DNA of 64,000 nucleotides. It comes from Saccharicrinis carchari (lineage in GTDB: Bacteria; Bacteroidota; Bacteroidia; Bacteroidales; Marinilabiliaceae). The stretch is from positions 248,001 to 312,000 of the forward strand of contig NZ_FXTB01000003.1 in assembly GCF_900182605.1 (NCBI RefSeq). The letters are read 5' to 3'. The notes under the pieces were generated by a model that had not been told where the DNA came from, did no database searches, and saw only the letters and a program-made list of their open reading frames with translations. The position numbers and the translations under genes were made by a program. Position 1 is the first letter of the stretch. Every line of letters begins with the position of its first letter. This document shows positions 36,385-45,522 of this stretch, piece by piece.

Positions 36385-38076
36385 TCATCGTTTTGTTTCG
36401 TAAAGGGCTTCGGATACATTCATGGCATAGCTGCTTATCTTCACGCATTCGCCAAAAATATCGGCAAAAGCCGCCCCTTGTTCCTGAGGGTATTCGTTGT
36501 TTTTTAAGCTCTCGATTTGTTCCTGTTTTAGGCGTTCGCTATAGTCGTTTATCTCTTGCGTAATTGTACGGGCTTGCGAAATGTCCACTTTTTTTTGGTT
36601 CGCGTTCAAATTATCGCTCATTACGGATAGGGCTTTTTCTACAAGGTTGAACATCAAATTGAGTTTAGTCATAATCTTAGGCGAAAACTTAATCCTGTTT
36701 TTCTGCACACGATTGATTATGCGGGCCTGATTAAAGCTGGCATCGGCGATATGTTCAAGATCACTTACCAATTTAAGCATGGCTCGGATGCTTTTACGAC
36801 TTTGGTCGCTCAGTTTACCCTGCGAAACTTTGGCAAGGTAACTGGCTACCTCTTCCTCTACATCGTCACTAACCGAAGTGTACTTTTCAATGGCCGTGTA
36901 CATTTTGTTAAAACGCTTATCGTTGGTTTCTGCCAGCAACCTTCTGTTAAAACCCAATAATTTACCGGTATGTCGTGCAAAGGATTGTAATTCTTTTTTG
37001 GCCTGTAAAATGCAAAGCTCCGAGGTGGAGAGCATACCGGTGGTAATGTATCTCAGCTTAAACTCTTCTCCTTCCTCTCCGCTATGCGGAACAAGACGTA
37101 TGACAGCACGATGTATCAACGGCACAAAAGCAATAAATAAAAGCAGGTTGATAAGATTGAATGCGGTATGAAACAAGGCCAGCGAAAATGGGATGAGTGC
37201 CTGAGGGTTTTTTACCGATACTACGTTGAAACTGGTAATGATGCTATGGATAAATGAAGTAAAAGGGCCAAATAGGCTGAGCACCCAAATAACACCTGCT
37301 AAATTAAAAAGCAGATGCAAGCGGGCTGTCCTTTTAGCAGAGATGTTGCCAATGGTAGCGGCAATATTGGGTGTAATGGTCGTACCCAGGTTTTCACCCA
37401 ATATCATGGCTGCGCCCAACTCATAAGGTATCCAGCCCTGGTTGCACATTACAAATGTGATGGCCAGGGTGGCGCCCGATGATTGAATAAGCGCGGTGAG
37501 CAGCGTGCCTATCAGTACAAATAATAATACCGAAAGGAAACCAAGATTGGTGTAGTTGGATAAAAAACTTAGGATACTTGGGTTGCTGTCTACATCGGGT
37601 ACCGTGGTGCTGATAAAGCCCAGACTCATAAATAAAAGTGAAAATCCGATGATGGCCTCGCCCCACGATTTATGCCTGTTTATTTTTGAAAACACCAAAG
37701 GAAAGCCAACGGCCATCAGTGGTAGGGCATACTCCGTTAGGTTAAACCTAAATCCGAACAGCGAAATGAGCCATCCCGTAACGGTGGTGCCCACGTTGGC
37801 ACCCATCACTATGCCGATGGATTCTATCAACGAAACCAAGCCCGCGTTAACGAAGCTTACCACCATTAAAACTGTGGCACTCGACGATTGTATGGTGGCC
37901 GAAACCAGCAGGCCGGTCAGTACCCCTAAAAACCGGTTCGAGGTCATGGCGGCAAAGATATTCCGCATTTTTGAACCCGCCACTTTCTGCAAGGCCTCGC
38001 TCATAAGCTTCATCCCATACAAAAAGAGGCCTACAGCACCTATCAGTTTTAATAAATCCAATAATGAATAATCCAT
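36385..38076 (-). CDS. Na/Pi cotransporter family protein
   Basis: A 563-residue inner-membrane protein taking up or balancing phosphate with sodium. The N-terminal part holds two repeated Na/Pi units: the pattern QSSSATVLMV (near residue 63) recurs as QSSGATLAIT (near 199), the QSS motif that binds phosphate and sodium. About eight helices span residues 5-320. The C-terminal 200 residues are soluble and helical with PhoU-like character (RAMLKLVSDLEHIADASF). It is convergent with hom. Confidence 0.93.
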   Translation of the reverse strand: MDYSLLDLLKLIGAVGLFLYGMKLMSEALQKVAGSKMRNIFAAMTSNRFLGVLTGLLVSATIQSSSATVLMVVSFVNAGLVSLIESIGIVMGANVGTTVTGWLISLFGFRFNLTEYALPLMAVGFPLVFSKINRHKSWGEAIIGFSLLFMSLGFISTTVPDVDSNPSILSFLSNYTNLGFLSVLLFVLIGTLLTALIQSSGATLAITFVMCNQGWIPYELGAAMILGENLGTTITPNIAATIGNISAKRTARLHLLFNLAGVIWVLSLFGPFTSFIHSIITSFNVVSVKNPQALIPFSLALFHTAFNLINLLLFIAFVPLIHRAVIRLVPHSGEEGEEFKLRYITTGMLSTSELCILQAKKELQSFARHTGKLLGFNRRLLAETNDKRFNKMYTAIEKYTSVSDDVEEEVASYLAKVSQGKLSDQSRKSIRAMLKLVSDLEHIADASFNQARIINRVQKNRIKFSPKIMTKLNLMFNLVEKALSVMSDNLNANQKKVDISQARTITQEINDYSERLKQEQIESLKNNEYPQEQGAAFADIFGECVKISSYAMNVSEALYETKR

Positions 38077-38218
38077 CTCACCGAGTTAATCGTAAGTTTT
38101 GCTGTTGCAAAAATAACAACATTTTCGCATTCAATGGGTTTTGCGCCTTAAATGATGGCGATTTGATAGAATTTTTTCTTTTAATCTAGTTTAACCTTTA
38201 TATTCCCAAGGCATTGCG

Positions 38219-38226
38219 TATTTTTG
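38219..38226 (+). promoter_or_regulatory. Candidate -7 promoter element for the MFS gene
   Basis: TATTTTTG matches TAnnTTTG and lies 22 bases before the ATG at 38249, giving a short leader. The -33 region (near 38190) has only a weak TTTA-type match. Confidence 0.45.
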
Positions 38227-38248
38227 TACCTCACTTTTCTACTATGCT

Positions 38249-39538
38249 ATGCAACAATCCGGGCCAGACAAAAAGCCTCTCTTCTTCTACGGTTTTATTA
38301 TTGTCCTTGTAGGTACGTTGGGCGTTTGGGCCAGTGTGCCCGGACAAACATTGGGCGTAAGTACTTTTACCGATCCGGTTAAGGATGCCCTGGGACTTAG
38401 CCGTGACAAGTTTAGTGTGGCGTATGCCCTCGGAACAATCGGCAGCTCCTTTTTATTGGGCCTAGCCGGCAAGTGGTTCGACAGATATGGTGCCCGTAAG
38501 GTGGCCTTTTTTGCAGCCCTGGGTTTGGCCCTGGCTCTGGCCCTTAGTTCGCAATCGCAGGCAATATCGATGTCTATACAGCGCTTTACCGGTTCCTCAA
38601 CATGGGTAATTCCGTTTGTGGTCATTATGTTATGCTTTTTCTTAATCCGTTTTTCGGGGCAGGGTGTACTTACTATGGCATCGCGAAATATGATTATGCT
38701 ATGGTTCGATAAATTCAGGGGATCCGTTAATGCCTTTAGCTCTATTGCAGTATCGCTCGGTTTTTCCATTTCGCCACTTTTTATCGATCATTTGATCGAA
38801 GGCAACGGCTGGCAGAAAGCCTGGCAATTGATGGCTTGGGGACTGTTGGTAGTGGCTGGCCTAATCTATATTTTTTATAGGGATACTCCGGAAAAAATGG
38901 GCCTAAAGCCAGATGGCAGCTTGATTAAAAAAAATAACAGGGGGAAAACCGACGCGGAACGTATCCAGTTTAGCAAAAAAGAAGCGCTGAAGACACGTGC
39001 ATTCTGGATGTACGGCCTCATGATGGCATTCAATGGTTATTTTATTACCGGCCTGACTTTTCATATCGTTTCAGTTTTTGAGAACGTGGGTTTAACCAAA
39101 ACCGATGCTATATCAATTTTTGTTCCTATGTCGATTATTTCCGTTAGCACTTCATTTATATTTAACACCTTAAGTGATTTTATCAAATTAAAAAAGCTGT
39201 TGTTTTTGATGATTTTAGGCGGCGTAATCGCCTCGGTGGGATTGGCGTTTCTGTCGGCCCCCATCGGATATTATCTGTTGGTATTTGGTGCCGGCCTTTC
39301 CGGAGGCCTGTTTGCTGTGCTGGTGTCGGTAACCTGGCCCCGGTTTTATGGTCGAAAAAATCTGGGGGCCATTTCGGGGGTGAGCATGCAGATGATTGTT
39401 TTTGCCAGCGCATTGGGGCCGTGGCTCTTCAGTGCTTCCTTTACACTTTTTGGCAGCTACTCCGTTATTGCCCTGCTGGGGATTGTAGGGTTGGTATTGA
39501 TGGCTGTATTCTCATTAAAAGCCAACAATCCGCAATAG
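38249..39538 (+). CDS. MFS transporter
   Basis: A 429-residue major facilitator with about twelve helices. The signature loop between helices 2 and 3 is GKWFDRYGARKV, the usual G-x3-D-R-x-G-x-R motif. A central basic cytoplasmic loop (residues about 215-245) separates the two halves. Its overall appearance fits the oxalate/formate antiporter-like or MCT-like group, but the substrate cannot be determined. It appears to be a single-gene unit between convergent neighbours. Confidence 0.88.
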   Translation: MQQSGPDKKPLFFYGFIIVLVGTLGVWASVPGQTLGVSTFTDPVKDALGLSRDKFSVAYALGTIGSSFLLGLAGKWFDRYGARKVAFFAALGLALALALSSQSQAISMSIQRFTGSSTWVIPFVVIMLCFFLIRFSGQGVLTMASRNMIMLWFDKFRGSVNAFSSIAVSLGFSISPLFIDHLIEGNGWQKAWQLMAWGLLVVAGLIYIFYRDTPEKMGLKPDGSLIKKNNRGKTDAERIQFSKKEALKTRAFWMYGLMMAFNGYFITGLTFHIVSVFENVGLTKTDAISIFVPMSIISVSTSFIFNTLSDFIKLKKLLFLMILGGVIASVGLAFLSAPIGYYLLVFGAGLSGGLFAVLVSVTWPRFYGRKNLGAISGVSMQMIVFASALGPWLFSASFTLFGSYSVIALLGIVGLVLMAVFSLKANNPQ

Positions 39539-39600
39539 TGCTTGATAAAAAAATGTGTGCTGCTTGTTTTTAGTAGAAAAGGTTTCGTTGGAGGGCGGCA

Positions 39601-40419
39601 CTAAACGCGAAAGCTTGTTCCCGCATAGCCATATTCAACCCGGCCTTTTAGTGCAGTTTTTAGTAAATCGATAGCACGTTTCCCGGAGCAATGGTTAAAG
39701 GCGGCCCGCTTTATACAAAATTGACTAAGTTGGTTCGCTGTATCCACTATTTGTTGTTCCGATGCACGGTTAAGATGAGTGCCTCCTATCATAAATTCTA
39801 TCTCATTTATTTGGGTATAGTCGATAGCGGTTTTAATCATGTTTTCTACGCCATTGTGGGCGCATCCGGTAAACACCACTAATTTATTGTCGTTTACGGC
39901 GGCCATAAATAACTCGTCGTTAAAGGTGTCCGGAACCAAGCTGCCTTTTTCCTGAACAAACAAATAGGAATCGGTGAAGCTATGGTTAGTGGGTTTTTTT
40001 ATTTCCGGAAAAACGAAAAGACCGGGCACTATTTCTTCTGTCGCTTTAATAAAATGATAGCGTTCGTTGAATTGTTCAAAACGTTTGCGCAATGGGAAAC
40101 CTATCCTGCGATTATAGCCATGCGAAACACTCCATCTCTCGCGCAGCACATCTTCTTTTAATACTACTTTAGCCGTTTTATTTAATATCAAAAAGTCCTC
40201 TAATCCTCCTGTGTGGTCGTAATGTGCATGACTCAACACTACATAATCTACCTTGCCGAGGTCTTTACCCAATATTTTGGCGTTTTGTATAAAAGCATCA
40301 CTCTTGCCCGTGTCAAACAAAACCGTAGCACCATTGAACTCGATCAATATGGACAGGCCATGCTCGCTGCGATAGGCCAACGTATTTTTTTTGTTATCGA
40401 TAAGTACCGTTATTTCCAT
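39601..40419 (-). CDS. MBL-fold metallohydrolase (dihydropterin/ribofuranosyl-aminobenzene phosphate synthase-like)
   Basis: A 272-residue metallo-beta-lactamase-fold enzyme. The dinuclear metal motif HAHYDHTGG is at residues about 63-71, with FTGCAHNG and GGTHLNRAS further on, a combination typical of the COG1237 group annotated as 4-(beta-D-ribofuranosyl)aminobenzene 5'-phosphate synthase-like. The C-terminal AFNHCSGKRAI holds another metal-ligand candidate. Methanopterin synthesis is not expected in this phylum, so the true substrate is open. No signal peptide. Confidence 0.85.
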   Translation of the reverse strand: MEITVLIDNKKNTLAYRSEHGLSILIEFNGATVLFDTGKSDAFIQNAKILGKDLGKVDYVVLSHAHYDHTGGLEDFLILNKTAKVVLKEDVLRERWSVSHGYNRRIGFPLRKRFEQFNERYHFIKATEEIVPGLFVFPEIKKPTNHSFTDSYLFVQEKGSLVPDTFNDELFMAAVNDNKLVVFTGCAHNGVENMIKTAIDYTQINEIEFMIGGTHLNRASEQQIVDTANQLSQFCIKRAAFNHCSGKRAIDLLKTALKGRVEYGYAGTSFRV

Positions 40420-40488
40420 GATTTTTTGTTCTTATCTTTATTACTTTTAAAGGGTAAAATATAATAATCTTATTTAAAATCAAATGGT

Positions 40489-40782
40489 ATGAACAAGCGA
40501 AAAATAAATAGGCTTACGGTATTTGCGGTTTTAATCGTTTTGCTGATGACTTCCTGTTTGCCGGGTGGTGGGCATTATGATGGAAATACACCGGCTGGTT
40601 TCTTTTCAGGGGTGTGGCATGGATGGGTAGCCCCAATAAGTTTGGTGTTGAGTATTTTTAATGATTCACGAAGTATATATGAGACCTACAATACCGGTTG
40701 GTGGTACGATTTTGGATTTTATATATCTATTATTTCCGGTTTTGGGAGTATACAGTTATTCCGTAAAAAAAAGGGTAATTAA
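40489..40782 (+). CDS. Small conserved lipoprotein of unknown function
   Basis: A 97-residue protein with a lipoprotein signal ending LLMTSC (Cys at residue 23). The mature part has the Trp/Gly-rich stretch FFSGVWHGWVAPISLVLSIF, then ETYNTGWWYDFGFYIS and a basic end RKKKGN. I recall close relatives with the same GVWHGW and NTGWWYDFGFY motifs across distant bacteria, without known function. The hydrophobic middle and end segments suggest that it sits in the membrane beyond the lipid anchor, so the lipobox could be coincidental. Confidence 0.75.
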   Translation: MNKRKINRLTVFAVLIVLLMTSCLPGGGHYDGNTPAGFFSGVWHGWVAPISLVLSIFNDSRSIYETYNTGWWYDFGFYISIISGFGSIQLFRKKKGN

Positions 40783-41044
40783 TTTTAGGTATGGTTAATG
40801 ACCGTGTGCACGCTGTCAAAAATGCATATCGTCTGACAAGTTTTCTGCTCTCTTCAATCAATGTATGTCATTATTACAGAGCGCTTTAAATGCTGTTTTT
40901 ATCTTATTGATACAGGAAGTCGTGTAATGTTCAGATAATCAATCAAGTGTGTGTATTTGCTGATAAAATGAGAAGTTGTATGGCATTGATTTTGAGCTCG
41001 CTTAAGCGAAATTTATTATTAACTTAAATTATGGAGGAAACGCT
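40783..41044. other. Intergenic region upstream of hsp20
   Basis: About 260 bases; GGAGG at 41034-41038, seven bases before the hsp20 ATG, is a strong ribosome binding site, rare in this phylum. No CIRCE-type repeat or other operator was recognised. Confidence 0.4.
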
Positions 41045-41497
41045 ATGACACTAGCAAGATTATCAAACAATTTATTTCCATCTTTTCCTTCAGTATTTGA
41101 TCGATTTTTTGAAGGAGATATGATGGATTGGAACAGCGCCAACTTTGCGAGCACCAACTCTACATTACCCGCAGTCAACGTAAAAGAAGATGATAACGAG
41201 TTTCAGATAGAGGTGGCAGCTCCCGGAATGAAAAAAGAGGATTTTAAGGTGGACTACGACAATGGTCGCCTGTGTATTTCGTCGGAAAAAAAGAGCGAGA
41301 ACGAAGTGAAAGAGGGAGAGAAAATGACCCGAAGGGAATTTAGTTATCAGTCCTTCCAGCGTTCGTTTACCGTTCCGGAAACCATGGTGGAGGGCGATAA
41401 AATTAAAGCTAACTATGCCGATGGAATACTTCGCATTACTTTACCCAAGCGGGATGAGGTAAAGCCAAAACCACCAAAACAAATTAAAATCCAATAA
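41045..41497 (+). CDS. Hsp20/alpha-crystallin small heat-shock protein
   Basis: A 150-residue cytosolic holdase chaperone that binds unfolding proteins. The alpha-crystallin domain runs from about residue 38 (LPAVNVKEDDNEFQIEVAAP) to 140, with the conserved GMKKEDFKV and the closing ADGILRITLPK. The C-terminal tail carries a short basic K-x-I-x-I-type stretch (KQIKIQ) like the family's I-x-I anchor. A strong terminator follows, so it is a one-gene unit. Confidence 0.95.
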   Translation: MTLARLSNNLFPSFPSVFDRFFEGDMMDWNSANFASTNSTLPAVNVKEDDNEFQIEVAAPGMKKEDFKVDYDNGRLCISSEKKSENEVKEGEKMTRREFSYQSFQRSFTVPETMVEGDKIKANYADGILRITLPKRDEVKPKPPKQIKIQ

Positions 41498-41508
41498 AAA
41501 AAACAAAA

Positions 41509-41543
41509 AACGGGGAGTAGTTTTTACTACTCCCCGTTTTTTG
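41509..41543 (+). terminator. Strong intrinsic terminator after hsp20
   Basis: AACGGGGAGTAGT (41509-41521) pairs perfectly with ACTACTCCCCGTT (41526-41538), a 4-base T loop and a T-tract. Confidence 0.95.
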
Positions 41544-41753
41544 TTTTATAAATTAATGGGGATGTTATTTTTGAAATAACTGGTGTAATAATATACTAAT
41601 TTAATCAATGATCAAATTAAGTACTCAACACATCATAAATATATGCGCTTTAGTGTAATAATTGAAACTATTTGTAAAACGCAACAGCGAATTTGGGGTA
41701 AATAATATAGCTTTAACACAAATTTCTCCTGGTTTACAAGATAATTCGTTATT

Positions 41754-43100
41754 ATGCAGTTTTATAGATATAGCCTTTCTATTTTAGCCCTGTACCTATT
41801 GGGCATCGCCCCTATGTTTGCTCAAATCGATTTTAGTAATCTCACCGATGAGCAGGTGTACCGTAAGGAAAATAAATACAACACCTGGTCTGTTACAGTA
41901 GGTTATGGGTTGCTGTTTTACTACACGGATGTTATTGATTATACCGTTTTCCCCAAAAGTAATCTTAAACTTGCCCCATCAGTTATTGTGTCTAAGCAGA
42001 TGGGTAGAGCCTGGGGTTTAGATGCTGAGTTTATTACAGGAGAAATGTATGGCGAAAAAAACAATCGCTATTTTAAAGGGGATTTCATGGATTATAGCAT
42101 GAACCTTCGCTTTAGCATAAATCAACTGGTAGCCTTTGGTCCATTGCTCGACAAATGGGATATATACGGAAAAATTGGACTTGGCGTAAGTGCTTTCCGG
42201 AGTCGTTTGCGTAGGCTCGACGACAACAGCTTTATGCAGGTAAACGATGTCCATAAAAATTTGGGCGGATACCCTAAACCTCCGGGTTGGGATGATAACG
42301 ATTTCCTTGTGGTAGGTTACAACAAGCAAAACCCTAACGATAAACAAAGCAGACAAACCGAATTAGTGGTACCCGTAGGCGTTGGTGTGCGTTATCGCGT
42401 AAATAAAAGTATTGACCTGGGGCTTGAATCTACTATGCGAAATCTCACTGCCGACAATCTGGATGCTAACTTTAGCGGGGCCGATAACGATACTTATCTC
42501 TATACTTCCTTTAATCTTACTTATAAAATTGGCAAGAAAAATAAACGCCATGCACGATGGACCTACAAAGATTTTAATCTGGCGTATGAATCGCAACGGG
42601 CGGCAGATCCATTGGCAATACGTTTAGATTCGCTGAAAAGCGAATTAGACAAGTTGGCAGGTCTGGATTCTATCATTACTACTAAATCTTACCAAAAATT
42701 TGAGAAAGTGGTGTATGAGGAGGGTGTGTCGGCCTCTGTATTCTTCGATTTCGACAAGTATAACCTTAAAAAGAGCGAGCACAGACAACTGGCAAGAGTG
42801 GCTCGAACACTAAAGCGTAACGAATCGATAAATATGGTTATTTCGGGATATTGCGACGACAGGGGCAGTTTCTCCTATAACTTAAAATTAAGTGAGCGAC
42901 GATGCAATGCCGTGTTGGATGCTATGGTAAACGATTTTGGAATAGATGCAAGGCGCTTCCGTATCGATCCCAAAGGAAAATCGGAACTGTTGTCCGATAC
43001 ACAAAATAAAAATATCAAAGGTCTGCACATGGCTAATCGTAGAGTGGATCTTTTGATGATTGTTAACGATGAACAAACCCGTGAAAATGAGGATAAGTAA
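41754..43100 (+). CDS. OmpA-family outer-membrane protein, copy 1
   Basis: A 448-residue protein. Signal peptide 1-23 (ends PMFAQ), then a beta-barrel-like region to about 280 with aromatic-rich strands. A short linker leads into a C-terminal OmpA domain (about 325-440): VFFDFDKYNL, ISGYCDDRGSFSYNLKLSER with the conserved Asp and Arg that bind diaminopimelate in peptidoglycan, and the closing NRRVDLLMI. It would anchor the outer membrane to the cell wall. The next gene is a paralogue that overlaps its 3' end by 14 bases. Confidence 0.9.
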   Translation: MQFYRYSLSILALYLLGIAPMFAQIDFSNLTDEQVYRKENKYNTWSVTVGYGLLFYYTDVIDYTVFPKSNLKLAPSVIVSKQMGRAWGLDAEFITGEMYGEKNNRYFKGDFMDYSMNLRFSINQLVAFGPLLDKWDIYGKIGLGVSAFRSRLRRLDDNSFMQVNDVHKNLGGYPKPPGWDDNDFLVVGYNKQNPNDKQSRQTELVVPVGVGVRYRVNKSIDLGLESTMRNLTADNLDANFSGADNDTYLYTSFNLTYKIGKKNKRHARWTYKDFNLAYESQRAADPLAIRLDSLKSELDKLAGLDSIITTKSYQKFEKVVYEEGVSASVFFDFDKYNLKKSEHRQLARVARTLKRNESINMVISGYCDDRGSFSYNLKLSERRCNAVLDAMVNDFGIDARRFRIDPKGKSELLSDTQNKNIKGLHMANRRVDLLMIVNDEQTRENEDK

Positions 43101-44400
43101 AAGCTTTGTTGTAATAGTTTGGCTTTTGATTTGGGTAACTTCGTCGTTTGCACAGTTTACAACCGACAAGCGACTCATTGAAGAACATATGCGGTTTTCC
43201 GGCGAAAAAAAGTTTAACCGCTGGGATATTATGCTGGGATATGGACCCAATATCTATTTCACCGATTTCACCGATTATTTAATTATCCCGGATGGAAAAT
43301 GGCATTTCAGTCCTTCCGTGGCCCTTAGTTATCAATTGGTGCCTGCACTCGCTATCGATTTCAGGTATATGCAAGGCGATATGCAGCAAAATGGAATACA
43401 CCATCATTATGATGGTAATTTTTTGGAGTTTACGGGGGCTGCTCGTTTTTATATCAACCAGATGATTAACACACCGGGTCCCGTAAACGACAAATGGAAC
43501 TTTTATGTAAATGTAGGGTTCGGCCTGCAAGCACTTCGAAACAGGGTGTACAAAAATACCGATAATCAGGTTTTACACGCCAGTGATGTGGAAGGTAAAA
43601 GTGCCGATGGTGGTTATTTTGTTTTTGGCTATGATAAAAATGATCCGTACAAAAAAATAAGCCGCGAAAGAGAGTTGGTGCTGCCTGTTGGTGTCGGTGT
43701 TTTGTATCGGATTAACCGTAGCTTTGATTTGGGTATCGAAAGCAATATCCATTATGGACTGGAAGATAATCTGGATGGTATTTTGTCTGGCGCCACCAAC
43801 GACAGCTACTGGCATACCACCATTAATATAAGTTATAAAATAGGCAAGAAAAATAAACGGCATAGCAAATGGACCTATCGTACCTATGGTTTTAATATTT
43901 TCGGAAACAAGCGAAAAGATCCCCTCGAGGATGAGGTAAACCAGTTTGAGCGAATGGTGCAACAGCAAGCCGGTATTCTTCGCTTGCAGATTGATTCAGT
44001 AATAACGGAAGAAAAAAGCACCCGGATATACAGGGCCGACAATACCTTCCCGATATATTTTATGCCGGGAGGTGCTACATTTAAAGATTACGAAAACCAG
44101 GTTACTATGGCACAGGTGGCCGTACTTTTGCGAAAACATGCCGACTGGTCGCTGCAAATAGTGGGTTTTGCCGATAAGGCCGAAAGTAACCCGGACTATA
44201 TAAGTAAAAAACGTGCCGATACGGTGATGCAATACCTGATAGATCATTATGGTGTGGACAAAAAAAGAATGCAAACAAGCGCTATGGGTGCCAGAGAGCA
44301 ATTGACGGTGGAAGGAAGTAACAAAATACAAGGCCGTATTCATGTTGATCGCAGGGCAGATATTATTTTGATTAAGCCAAAGGTAGAAGCCGGGCAATAA
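43087..44400 (+). CDS. OmpA-family outer-membrane protein, copy 2
   Basis: A 437-residue paralogue of the upstream gene. I start at the ATG at 43087 (MRISKSFVVIVWLLIW, signal peptide ending SSFAQ), which overlaps the previous gene by 14 bases and suggests translational coupling. Both proteins share the order of barrel strands, including W-x-F/IYGKIG-like and LVLPVGVGVLYRINRSFDLG segments, and KIGKKNKRH before the linker. The C-terminal OmpA domain is more divergent (IVGFADKAESNPDYISKKRA) but keeps the key Asp and Arg and ends DRRADIILI. Confidence 0.88.
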   Translation: MRISKSFVVIVWLLIWVTSSFAQFTTDKRLIEEHMRFSGEKKFNRWDIMLGYGPNIYFTDFTDYLIIPDGKWHFSPSVALSYQLVPALAIDFRYMQGDMQQNGIHHHYDGNFLEFTGAARFYINQMINTPGPVNDKWNFYVNVGFGLQALRNRVYKNTDNQVLHASDVEGKSADGGYFVFGYDKNDPYKKISRERELVLPVGVGVLYRINRSFDLGIESNIHYGLEDNLDGILSGATNDSYWHTTINISYKIGKKNKRHSKWTYRTYGFNIFGNKRKDPLEDEVNQFERMVQQQAGILRLQIDSVITEEKSTRIYRADNTFPIYFMPGGATFKDYENQVTMAQVAVLLRKHADWSLQIVGFADKAESNPDYISKKRADTVMQYLIDHYGVDKKRMQTSAMGAREQLTVEGSNKIQGRIHVDRRADIILIKPKVEAGQ

Positions 44401-45033
44401 ACGGAGAGATAACCACTTTGCATACAAGGAAGTTATTATGTCTATCATAATTTTGTGCCCTTTGTGCTTACATTGTGCTTTCCTTTTTTAACCATTACGC
44501 ACGCTAAGTGGGCCTTTTGTACACTATAAAAGTTAATCTTTGGTGCTTTGACTAATACAGAAATATTAGGCAGAGCACAAGATAGCTCTGATTATTAATG
44601 CTAAAAACCATTACTCCCTGTTTAATAATCGGCAGGAGCACGGGATAAGCTTTACGCTATGTATATCCATCTTTTTAATTTTTAACGGAAGTAATAAAAA
44701 GAAAATCAATACAATTTTTGCCATACGCAAGGGGGTATTGAGCTGGCCAATATTAGTGAATGACCGATGGCTAAGCGTTATAAATGCCTTTTTATTTCCC
44801 TATTTCACTTCTACACTGTAACTTTACTTGTGCTGATGCGTCCTACTCCAATAAACATTGGCTTATTAGTGCTATTTACTAAAAAAAAGCGGCCATATAA
44901 ATATAATTTTACGAAAGGAGTTGGTGTTTTATATAGGATTACCTTGCGGATGTAAAGCGCTTTTATACTTCTGTATAGATGCTTTATACTCCAGGCTGTG
45001 ATAGATCAATTAAAGATTACATTATTAATCCGG
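44401..45033. other. Unexplained 630-base intergenic region
   Basis: An AT-rich stretch between the OmpA pair and the sigma factor gene. One 62-codon frame (44767-44955) does not look coded. No tRNA, repeat or clean terminator was recognised; the promoter of the sigma operon should lie near its right end. Confidence 0.3.
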
Positions 45034-45519
45034 ATGACAGTAAAGGAATATAATAAGAGCGTTGCGCTTTATTCCGACAATATATATCGCTTTGTACTAA
45101 AAAACATTAAAGACAGCGAAAAGGCGAAGGACATTGTACAGGATACGTTTGAAAAAGTATGGAGAAACCATACCGATATATCGTATGCTAAAGTCAGGAG
45201 TTATTTATTCTCCGCTGCCTATCACACACTTATTGATTCTGTGAGGCGCGATAAGTTTAAGGCTGTTTGGAGCGATGCCGAGCAAAATAAGCATTTTACC
45301 ACCCGGAGTTATTCGGATGTAAACGAAGTGCTTCACCAGGCTTTAGACAGGCTTCCGCCCGTGCAAAAAAATGTAATACTGCTGCGCGATTATGAGGGTT
45401 ATTCGTATAACGAAATTGCCGAAATTACCCAATTGAGCGAAGCGCAGGTAAAGGTGTATATTTATAGAGGAAGGCAGTTTTTAAAGAATTATTTGGTTAA
45501 AATTGAGTTGTTAGTTTGA
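45034..45519 (+). CDS. ECF-type RNA polymerase sigma factor
   Basis: A 162-residue sigma-70 family member with only regions 2 and 4. Region 2 spans about residues 5-70, with KAKDIVQDTFEKVWRN (core binding, -10 recognition) and LFSAAYHTLIDSVRRDK. Region 4 (about 100-155) has LPPVQKNVILLRDYEGYSYN, leading into the helix-turn-helix with ITQLSEAQVKVYIYRGR. I use the ATG at 45034 rather than an upstream GTG. A putative membrane anti-sigma starts three bases downstream, so the pair probably controls the surface-protein genes that follow. Confidence 0.93.
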   Translation: MTVKEYNKSVALYSDNIYRFVLKNIKDSEKAKDIVQDTFEKVWRNHTDISYAKVRSYLFSAAYHTLIDSVRRDKFKAVWSDAEQNKHFTTRSYSDVNEVLHQALDRLPPVQKNVILLRDYEGYSYNEIAEITQLSEAQVKVYIYRGRQFLKNYLVKIELLV

Positions 45520-45522
45520 GTT

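Noticed and set aside
44767-44955. 62-codon ORF in the gap before the sigma factor
   Set aside because: Composition is like the AT-rich background, and no homologue or ribosome binding site is evident.
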